A DNA stretch of 7,861 nt from Methanobacteriota archaeon (GTDB lineage Archaea > Thermoplasmatota > DTKX01 > GCA-020343715). The first letter of the stretch is position 1, and each line of letters opens with the position of its first letter. The stretch lies in NCBI GenBank assembly GCA_030597775.1, contig JAUVRF010000073.1, forward strand, positions 1 to 7,861, in the 5' to 3' direction. Position numbers and translations under genes: made by a program. The notes beneath the pieces were generated by a model, which had not been told where the DNA came from, did no database searches, and worked only from the letters and a program-made list of their open reading frames with translations. This document shows, one piece after another, positions 1 to 4,821 of this stretch.

Positions 1-1
1 G

Positions 2-193
2 AACCTCACCATGACGGTGCACGAGGCCTCGGTGGTCAAGTACCTGGACGTCACGAAGAAGTTGGTGGACAAGTACGGAGTGGACGCCTACACACGGCAG
101 CGGGTCGAGATGGTGGAGAGGGACATCCGGTCCCTGTTCTCCAACGACCACCAGAAGCAGTCGAGCCTCGACGGGTTCGACGAGGACTGCTGA
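2..193 (+). CDS. C-terminal end of an unidentified protein with a PIP-box-like tail (partial)
   Basis: I do not recognise this protein. The reading frame is open to the left edge of the window, so this is probably the 3' end of a longer gene. The first ATG (position 11) has no Shine-Dalgarno sequence in the few bases visible before it, although a short 60-residue protein starting there cannot be excluded. The visible part is charged and probably helical (VVKYLDVTKKLVDKYG, then a segment rich in R and E). It ends in a polar tail with QSSLDGF six residues before the final DEDC region ends. That tail resembles the PCNA-interacting (PIP) box Q-x-x-hydrophobic-x-x-aromatic-aromatic, which in archaeal replication and repair proteins often sits at the extreme C terminus; here the second aromatic is Asp. 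The stop lies 8 bases from the end of the convergent gene on the other strand. Coding status is fairly sure from the fit to the neighbouring gene; function is unknown. Confidence 0.55.
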   Translation, partial: NLTMTVHEASVVKYLDVTKKLVDKYGVDAYTRQRVEMVERDIRSLFSNDHQKQSSLDGFDEDC

Positions 194-201
194 GGCGACG
201 T

Positions 202-1158
202 TCAGCCACGGACCCTTTCCAGCTCTCCAGGGAGGCCCTCCGCAAGGGTGGGGAGGTGGGGCCAATCGGGTAACACCTGTCTCAGCGCATCATTCGAGTA
301 CCGACCCTTCTCGACGAACCGGATGGACCTGGACCTGTTGGCCCAGAACCCCTTGGCCCCGCCCATCAGGCCCGGCCTGCGTACCTCGGGGGTCGGCGCC
401 CCCTCCGCCTTCGTGATGATGTCGATCAGCTGGCTGGGAGTGTTGGGGGAGCCGTCGACGCAGTTGTACACACTGAAGAGGTCATCGACCTCCTCGTGGT
501 CCCCGGTCCGGGCCAGCGCCGCCAGACGACGGACCGCGTCCACAACGTCGTCCACGTGCACGGTGTTGATCCATCCCTCCCCCGGTAAGGTCACACCGCC
601 CATTGCCACCTCGGGTGCCAGCCGGTCGACTATGCCCCTGTCCCCGGCCCCGTACACGTTACCGAGCCGCAGGCAGGTCACACCGATCCCGTAGCGGTTG
701 GCGTCCTTGCGAAGGGACCGTTCCATGTGCAGCTTGGCGCGTTCCAGGCGATTTCGCGGCTTGAGCATCGCACCCTCGTCATGGACCCCGTCCACCTGGG
801 CGTAGACACCCGTGGTCGATGCGGCCACCACGTGCTCCACCTTGGAGTCCTCCGCCTCCTCCATCACGACCTCCGCACCCGCCACGACCATGCGACGGAT
901 GAAGCCATCGTCCTCGATGGCGATGTCGGGGGCGACCATATGGTACATGACCCTCGAGTTGCCCAGGGCCACCCTGACCGACTCACCGTCGACCACAGAG
1001 CCCTTGAAGGCCTTTGCGCCAAGAGCCTCCACCCTCTCGAGATCGGCCCTGGGTATGTCAAGGACCCGGACCGAGTGACCGGCCGCCTTGAGGGCTGCGA
1101 CCAGCCTCAGGCCGATGAAACCGCAACCTCCCGTGACCAGCACTGTCTCCTCGACCAT
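202..1158 (-). CDS. NAD-dependent epimerase/dehydratase-like protein (extended SDR), catalytic Tyr missing
   Basis: A 318-residue extended short-chain dehydrogenase/reductase of normal family length. The Rossmann dinucleotide motif is TGGCGFIG (G10, G13, G16), and D34 at the end of strand 2 (VRVLDIPR) suggests NAD(H) rather than NADP(H). STTGVYA (114-120) matches the serine/threonine active-site strand, RLGNVYG (164-170) the usual R-x-x-N-V-Y-G segment, and INTVHVDDVVDA the conserved V-H-V-x-D region. The YxxxK catalytic pair reads L138-E-R-A-K142: the lysine is kept but the tyrosine is a leucine (codon CTG), so normal epimerase/dehydratase chemistry is doubtful. Family members act on nucleotide sugars or 3-beta-hydroxysteroid-like substrates, but the substrate here cannot be told. 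The start at 1158 is chosen because GGGGAGG lies 6 bases upstream; the frame stays open further upstream only as a shadow of the opposite-strand operon. It appears monocistronic, is divergent from the next operon and converges with the left-edge gene. Confidence 0.85.
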   Translation of the reverse strand: MVEETVLVTGGCGFIGLRLVAALKAAGHSVRVLDIPRADLERVEALGAKAFKGSVVDGESVRVALGNSRVMYHMVAPDIAIEDDGFIRRMVVAGAEVVMEEAEDSKVEHVVAASTTGVYAQVDGVHDEGAMLKPRNRLERAKLHMERSLRKDANRYGIGVTCLRLGNVYGAGDRGIVDRLAPEVAMGGVTLPGEGWINTVHVDDVVDAVRRLAALARTGDHEEVDDLFSVYNCVDGSPNTPSQLIDIITKAEGAPTPEVRRPGLMGGAKGFWANRSRSIRFVEKGRYSNDALRQVLPDWPHLPTLAEGLPGELERVRG

Positions 1159-1258
1159 CTCGGGCCTCCCCGGAGGTTGAGGGGCGAGGGGGCAGAAAAA
1201 GACTGCGGCGACGGCGGATGAACGGCGGTTGGATACGTAGCCAGCGATGCCAACGTGA

Positions 1259-1276
1259 CCGATATCCTTTTCTACG
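1259..1276 (-). promoter_or_regulatory. Possible promoter (BRE/TATA-like) for the epimerase-like gene
   Basis: On the minus strand this stretch of the 147-base divergent intergenic region reads GTAGAAAAGGATATCGGT. The purine-rich GAAAAGG resembles an archaeal TFB recognition element and is shared with the stronger promoter at 4721-4738; the following GATATC is a weak TATA element. If used, it would give a leader of roughly 80 nt that contains the GGGGAGG ribosome binding site of the epimerase-like gene. The plus-strand operon starting at 1306 must also have a promoter in this interval, but only weak AT-rich candidates are seen (TTTTCTA near 1268-1274, or CATATC at 1299-1304). Low confidence. 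Confidence 0.22.
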
Positions 1277-1305
1277 CACCCCTCATTCTCTGTTGAGGCA
1301 TATCC

Positions 1306-1875
1306 ATGACGCCCCGGGATAAGAGAATGGCTGGTATAGGTGTCATCTGCCTTCTCCTCTCCTTGAGCTTCGGCGCCGCATTCGCCATCGGACCCTTGGA
1401 GACTCCCGGGAACCTCCTGCCCGACTACATCGCGGACTGGTACACCGGTAGCGGCACCTCCCCCGGCGTGGACGGGCTCAACGACCAGGTCGTGCCCATT
1501 GCAACCAGGGAGCACAACCTGACCCGTGTCACGGTGAGGCTCTCTTGGACCGACGACGAGTTCGTGGGTCCCCTGGGCCGACGGGACGATACCCTCACCC
1601 TGCATGTGGAGGGCCCCTCCACCCTTGACCAGGGCTCCCAGGATATCTCGGGCACCACCGGTGAGCTGCTCATCGTCTTCGATCTGGAGACCATCCCCAA
1701 CGACGATGACATGGAGCACTTCGAGGACCACGATTACACCAACGCCACGGGCGATTGGTCCGTCACGGTGTCCGTCCAGCCCGCTGGTCTCAGGGACTCC
1801 GGCAACGACTGGACGGTGACCTTCAGCTACGAGTACTACGTGGGCCGTCTGATCCAGAACCCGGGGGTCGTATGA
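1306..1875 (+). CDS. Small exported beta-rich protein, paired with the OPT transporter
   Basis: A 189-residue protein that I cannot assign to a named family. It has a basic N terminus (PRDKR), one hydrophobic segment at about residues 9-27 (signal peptide or anchor) with a possible cleavage site after AFA (25-27), and no other membrane segment. The rest is predicted to be extracytoplasmic: alternating strands such as LTRVTVRLSW (72-81), DTLTLHVEGP (95-104), GELLIVFDLE (119-128), GDWSVTVSV (149-157) and DWTVTFSYEYY (168-178). These suggest a beta-sandwich, loosely like P-domain or jelly-roll binding domains. An acidic loop lies at 132-143, and there are N-glycosylation sequons at N71-L-T and N146-A-T. 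The first ATG is used; Met8 (position 1327) is an alternative start that would shorten the basic region, and neither has a strong ribosome binding site. The stop is one base from the start of the OPT gene, so the two are probably co-transcribed and translationally coupled. It may be an accessory or substrate-binding partner, which is inference. Confidence 0.8.
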   Translation: MTPRDKRMAGIGVICLLLSLSFGAAFAIGPLETPGNLLPDYIADWYTGSGTSPGVDGLNDQVVPIATREHNLTRVTVRLSWTDDEFVGPLGRRDDTLTLHVEGPSTLDQGSQDISGTTGELLIVFDLETIPNDDDMEHFEDHDYTNATGDWSVTVSVQPAGLRDSGNDWTVTFSYEYYVGRLIQNPGVV

Positions 1876-1876
1876 T

Positions 1877-3913
1877 ATGGCCAGGGGGGGAGGGAAAGGG
1901 GGGACCACCAAAGAGCATAAGCCGTACATATCCGCGGACATGTCCATCCCTGAGATGACCCTCAAGGCCGTGGTACTGGGCATCGGCCTCTCCATCCTGA
2001 TGTCCGCGGCGAACGCGTACCTTGGCCTGTACGTGGGCATGACGGTCTCTGCGGCCATTCCCGCAGCCGTCATCTTCATGGCCATCCTCCGGGGTCTTTA
2101 CAAGGTCGGCATCTTCAAGACCGCCACGATCCTGGAGAGCAACCTGGGCAAGACCATCGCCGCTGCGGGCGAGGCCCTTGCGGCGGGTGTCATCTTCACC
2201 TTCCCCGCACTGCTGCTCATGCTGGACGAGGAAGGGCAACCCATATGGGAGCAGCTCGACTACTTCGTCGTGCTGGTCATCGCGGCCGTCGGCGGCACCA
2301 TTGGCGTGCTGTTCTCGATCACCCTGCGTCGCATCCTCATAATCGATCAGCAGCTCCCGTACCCCGAGGGGATAGCGGCCGCCGAGGTGCTTAAGGCGGG
2401 AGAGGGCAGCGGCAAGGCGGTACTCTACGTGTTCTCCGCCTTCTTCCTGGGGTTGCTCTTCCGGCTCGCGACATCCCTCGAGACACGCTTCGGCACCGTC
2501 AGCCTGGGCCTTTGGGGTTCGCGGCTCGGCGGGACCTTCCAGATAGGGGAGAAGACCCTCATCCACATCGGGACAGAGTACAGCGTGGCGCTCCTCGGTG
2601 TGGGATACATCATCGGACCCAATATCGCCCTCATGGTGTTCACCGGTGGTTTCCTCGGTTGGTTCGTAGTACTTCCCATCATCTCGACGGTCTCCCCGGA
2701 TGACTTCCTCTTCGACCCCATCACCAGGGTCCGGTTCTTCGGCGTCGGGACGATGCTGGTGGGTGGCCTATGGACCCTCTGGACCATCCGGGCGGCCATC
2801 AAGAAGGGTATCTCGGAGGCCATGGCCGGGATCTTCGGGAAGAGGGTCGACATGAATACCCTACCCAGGACCGATCGGGACATCCCTCCACACATATCGA
2901 TGGGCATGGCCGTGATCCTGACCCTTCCGGTAATGGGTATCATCTGGTACCTGTCGGGAAGCATCCTCATCGCCATCGTGGCAGGGCTCATAGTCATGGT
3001 GGCTGCGTTCGTGTTCTCAGCCATCGCAGGCTACATTGCGGGCATCGTGGGCTCGTCCAACAACCCGCTATCGGGGGTGACGATCATCGTCATCATGTTC
3101 ACATCGATCCTCCTGTACGCCCTCGGTGCGAGGGGGGTCGAGGGGATGGTGGCCGTCATCGCCGTGGGCGCCGTCGTCGCATGCGCTGCCGCGATAGCCG
3201 GGGACAACCTGCAGGACCTCAAGTCCGGTTACATCCTCGGGTCGACCCCGTGGAAGCTCCAGGTGGGCCTGATAATCGGCGTGATAGCCGCCGCGGCGGT
3301 CATCGCTCCCGTCGTCAACATCCTCCACGAGGCGTACGTGATCGGCGAGGGCCTCCAGGCCCCCCAGGCATTCCTGATGATGGCCATCGTCGAAGGCATC
3401 TTCAAGGGCAACATGGACTGGGCCATGGTCATCGCGGGGGCTGTCATGGGTGTTGTCATGATCGTCCTGATCGAGGTCAAGAAGATCAAGATCGTCATCA
3501 TGGCGGTCGCCATCGGTATCTACCTGCCCTGGCTAATGACCACGCCCATCATGGTCGGCGGCGTCGTCAAGTGGCTGGTGGACCGGCGCATCGACAAGGC
3601 GATACGTCCCATCTCCCCCGAGGCTCCCGAGGAGGTCGAGGCGGAGTACGAGGCCGAGGTGGAGACCCTCCGCGAGGAGGTCCACAACAAGGGCATCCTT
3701 TTCAGTTCAGGCCTCATCGCTGGGGAGGCCATCATGGGTGTGCTGCTGGCGGCGCTGGTCGTGGCGGGCATCAGCATCGCTTTGGTGGAGGGCGCTCCCG
3801 CCCTTGCGGGTCTGCCAGTGTTCCTGTACATGGCCTTCCTCATCGGTTACGTCGCATGGCGTGACCTGGACCAGGAGGAGGTCCGTGAGGAGCATCCCAA
3901 GCTCCTGAAGTGA
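1877..3913 (+). CDS. OPT-family oligopeptide/metal-chelate transporter
   Basis: A 678-residue polytopic membrane protein of the OPT superfamily, which includes oligopeptide transporters and Yellow-Stripe-like metal-chelate transporters that are typically proton-coupled. Family signatures are seen in order: NAYLGLYVGMTVSAAIPAAV (46-65); the E-x-N-L-G-K-T-I ... AGE ... GVIFTFPAL block at about 86-111; LPYPEGIAAAEVLKAGE at about 158-175; SNNPLSG (394-400); and GDNLQDLKSGY (442-452) followed by a STPWK segment. Hydrophobic segments run through most of the protein, about 14 or more, and its length is normal for prokaryotic members. A short basic/glycine N terminus (ARGGGKGG) precedes the first segment, and an acidic, probably cytoplasmic loop (about 578-600, rich in E) precedes the last two. 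The start ATG lies one base after the stop of the upstream exported-protein gene, with GGGGGT as a weak ribosome binding site. The substrate, peptide or metal complex, cannot be told from sequence. Confidence 0.93.
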   Translation: MARGGGKGGTTKEHKPYISADMSIPEMTLKAVVLGIGLSILMSAANAYLGLYVGMTVSAAIPAAVIFMAILRGLYKVGIFKTATILESNLGKTIAAAGEALAAGVIFTFPALLLMLDEEGQPIWEQLDYFVVLVIAAVGGTIGVLFSITLRRILIIDQQLPYPEGIAAAEVLKAGEGSGKAVLYVFSAFFLGLLFRLATSLETRFGTVSLGLWGSRLGGTFQIGEKTLIHIGTEYSVALLGVGYIIGPNIALMVFTGGFLGWFVVLPIISTVSPDDFLFDPITRVRFFGVGTMLVGGLWTLWTIRAAIKKGISEAMAGIFGKRVDMNTLPRTDRDIPPHISMGMAVILTLPVMGIIWYLSGSILIAIVAGLIVMVAAFVFSAIAGYIAGIVGSSNNPLSGVTIIVIMFTSILLYALGARGVEGMVAVIAVGAVVACAAAIAGDNLQDLKSGYILGSTPWKLQVGLIIGVIAAAAVIAPVVNILHEAYVIGEGLQAPQAFLMMAIVEGIFKGNMDWAMVIAGAVMGVVMIVLIEVKKIKIVIMAVAIGIYLPWLMTTPIMVGGVVKWLVDRRIDKAIRPISPEAPEEVEAEYEAEVETLREEVHNKGILFSSGLIAGEAIMGVLLAALVVAGISIALVEGAPALAGLPVFLYMAFLIGYVAWRDLDQEEVREEHPKLLK

Positions 3914-3933
3914 GCAACGGGCGGTGGCCAATG

Positions 3934-3940
3934 TTTATCT
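3934..3940 (+). promoter_or_regulatory. TATA element of the PqqD-like gene (leaderless promoter)
   Basis: TTTATCT lies in the 51-base gap after the OPT gene, with its centre about 28 bases before the ATG at 3965. Archaeal transcription usually starts about 25-30 bases after the TATA centre, so the transcript should begin at or next to the start codon. No Shine-Dalgarno sequence is present between it and the ATG, which agrees with a leaderless mRNA. It implies that the PqqD-like gene is transcribed separately from the OPT operon. Confidence 0.55.
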
Positions 3941-3964
3941 CCCAGCTACGGCCATGACGGCCCG

Positions 3965-4402
3965 ATGGCCCGCAAGAGGACGAAGAAGAAGACGAAGAAA
4001 AAGAAGAACAAGGGGCTCTCCCCGGAGGGGGAGGCGGCGCTTCGGGACCTTCGTGCCAGGCAGCGCTCCTGGGTGGCCCTCCCACTGGCGGACTGGCGCG
4101 AGGAGGAGGACCTCGTCGTCATCGCCGCCCCCAGGTTCAAGGGTCCATTGGGGAAGGGCCTCATCGAGGTGCTGCGCAGGGACCAGACGTACAATCTTAA
4201 GCTGGACGAGTTCGGGTCCTTCGTCTGGAGATTGATCGACGGAGAACGGACCCTGGGCGAGATCACCGACGCCACGATCGAGCATATCGATGCAGAGGAG
4301 GAGACGGCCCTGCATCGTCTCCTGATGTTCCTCCGGGCGCTGCAGAACATGGGTGCGGTCAAGGTAGTCATCTTTGAGAACCCCGAGGGAGATAATAAAT
4401 AA
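3965..4402 (+). CDS. PqqD-like (RiPP recognition element fold) protein with poly-basic N terminus
   Basis: A 145-residue protein whose C-terminal two thirds match the PqqD family: TYNLKLDEFGSFVWRLIDGERTLGEI (about 76-101) fits the family pattern of a strand, L-D-x-x-G-x-x-V/I-W-x-L-x-D-G-x-R-T-x-x-E-I, and is followed by helices ending in LLMFLRALQNMGAVKVV. PqqD proteins fold as a winged helix with an N-terminal beta-hairpin that binds precursor peptides and presents them to a radical SAM or other modifying enzyme (RRE domain). The preceding segment, with PRFKGPLGKGL, is also seen in orphan PqqD-like proteins. The first 17 residues are strikingly basic (11 Lys/Arg between residues 3 and 16), which is unusual for PqqD and suggests a nucleic-acid, ribosome or membrane contact. 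The ATG is placed by the leaderless promoter. The next gene starts 29 bases on. No PQQ or RiPP biosynthesis enzyme is in the window, so its partner is unknown. Confidence 0.82.
   Translation: MARKRTKKKTKKKKNKGLSPEGEAALRDLRARQRSWVALPLADWREEEDLVVIAAPRFKGPLGKGLIEVLRRDQTYNLKLDEFGSFVWRLIDGERTLGEITDATIEHIDAEEETALHRLLMFLRALQNMGAVKVVIFENPEGDNK
4392..4402 (+). promoter_or_regulatory. Possible TATA element for the four-cysteine small protein
   Basis: The AT-rich run ATAATAAATAA overlaps the last codons and stop of the PqqD-like gene and lies about 34 bases before the ATG at 4432. It stands out in GC-rich DNA and could give the small gene a short-leader or near-leaderless transcript of its own. It could equally be just the 3' end of the upstream gene (GDNK-stop), with the two genes co-transcribed. 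Confidence 0.35.
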
Positions 4403-4431
4403 TCTCATGCTAATTACATGACGGGGACCGC

Positions 4432-4644
4432 ATGGTCGACGAGGAAAGGGATGAGTGCGATTTCAACGGGCTCATCAAGCTCACCACCTACCTGATGGAG
4501 TGGTATGCAAGGTTCATCCAGGAGGACCACCTCCATGGTGACCCCCCGTGCGAGGGCTGTCCCTACTTCGAGCGAGGCGACGAAAAGATGACCATGTGCG
4601 AGTACATGATGGCCCTTCTCCTCCGCGTGGTCGTGAACCGCTAG
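4432..4644 (+). CDS. Small four-cysteine protein (probable metal-binding), 70 aa
   Basis: I do not recognise this protein. It has a probable amphipathic helix at about 12-34 (FNGLIKLTTYLMEWYARFIQ), a cysteine knuckle CEGCPYF at 40-46, and a second hydrophobic helix at about 53-68 (MTMCEYMMALLLRVVV). Its four cysteines, C9, C40, C43 and C56, form a C-x30-C-x2-C-x12-C pattern that would suit one Zn or one Fe-S site; H33 and H35 lie nearby. There is no signal peptide, so it is probably cytoplasmic. The start at 4432 is the only suitable ATG in frame; the Shine-Dalgarno is weak (GGGG at 4423-4426). It follows the PqqD-like gene by 29 bases on the same strand, so the two could be linked. Coding is supported by the clean frame, cysteine spacing and AT-rich upstream element, but I know of no family. 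A modified-peptide precursor is an alternative I consider less likely because it looks like a folded helical protein. Confidence 0.65.
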   Translation: MVDEERDECDFNGLIKLTTYLMEWYARFIQEDHLHGDPPCEGCPYFERGDEKMTMCEYMMALLLRVVVNR

Positions 4645-4720
4645 GCCCAGCCCCTTCTGGCAAACGCCATGAACGTCCAGGTCGGGCCATCCCATCGGGA
4701 AGTGCCACTTACTGGTACGT

Positions 4721-4738
4721 GGAAAAGGTTTTTAATAT
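4721..4738 (+). promoter_or_regulatory. Promoter (BRE + TATA) of the His-tailed oxidoreductase gene
   Basis: GGAAAAGG followed by TTTTTAATAT is the clearest archaeal promoter in the window: a purine-rich TFB recognition element next to an AT-rich TATA box, inside the 177-base gap between the small cysteine protein and the oxidoreductase. Transcription should start near 4760, leaving a leader of about 60 nt that carries the ribosome binding site at 4808-4814. The T run may also help end transcription of the upstream gene. The gap holds no other convincing gene. Confidence 0.6.
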
Positions 4739-4807
4739 GGCCTGACTAGTTCCAGCGTGGGCGGGAAGGTGGCTTCTACACACACGTAGCGGACCCCCTG
4801 GTCGCCC

Positions 4808-4814
4808 GGAGGTG
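4808..4814 (+). promoter_or_regulatory. Shine-Dalgarno sequence GGAGGTG
   Basis: GGAGGTG complements the 3' end of 16S rRNA and sits 7 bases before the ATG at 4822. It fixes the start of the oxidoreductase and shows that this mRNA has a leader, unlike the PqqD-like gene. Confidence 0.75.
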
Positions 4815-4821
4815 GATTCAA

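Noticed and set aside
1159..2085. Upstream extension of the minus-strand epimerase frame (about 309 further residues, up to 2085)
   Set aside because: It lies opposite the exported-protein and OPT genes, has no family likeness, and the SDR motif with its ribosome binding site fixes the start at 1158.
1823..2566. A 247-residue minus-strand frame opposite the OPT gene
   Set aside because: Shadow of the OPT gene with charged, low-complexity composition and no ribosome binding site.
2770..3864. A 364-residue plus-strand frame inside the OPT gene
   Set aside because: It is rich in G, R, H and P as expected of a shifted frame in GC-rich coding DNA; the OPT frame carries all the family signatures.
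4432..4644. The 70-residue protein as a classic RiPP precursor peptide
   Set aside because: It lacks a leader/core division and has two well-formed helices with evenly placed cysteines; no modifying enzyme is present. Kept only as an outside possibility.
4776..4803. Small inverted repeats (CTAC/GTAG and GACC/GGTC) in the leader of the oxidoreductase gene
   Set aside because: The arms are only 4 bases long and do not extend, as expected by chance in GC-rich DNA.
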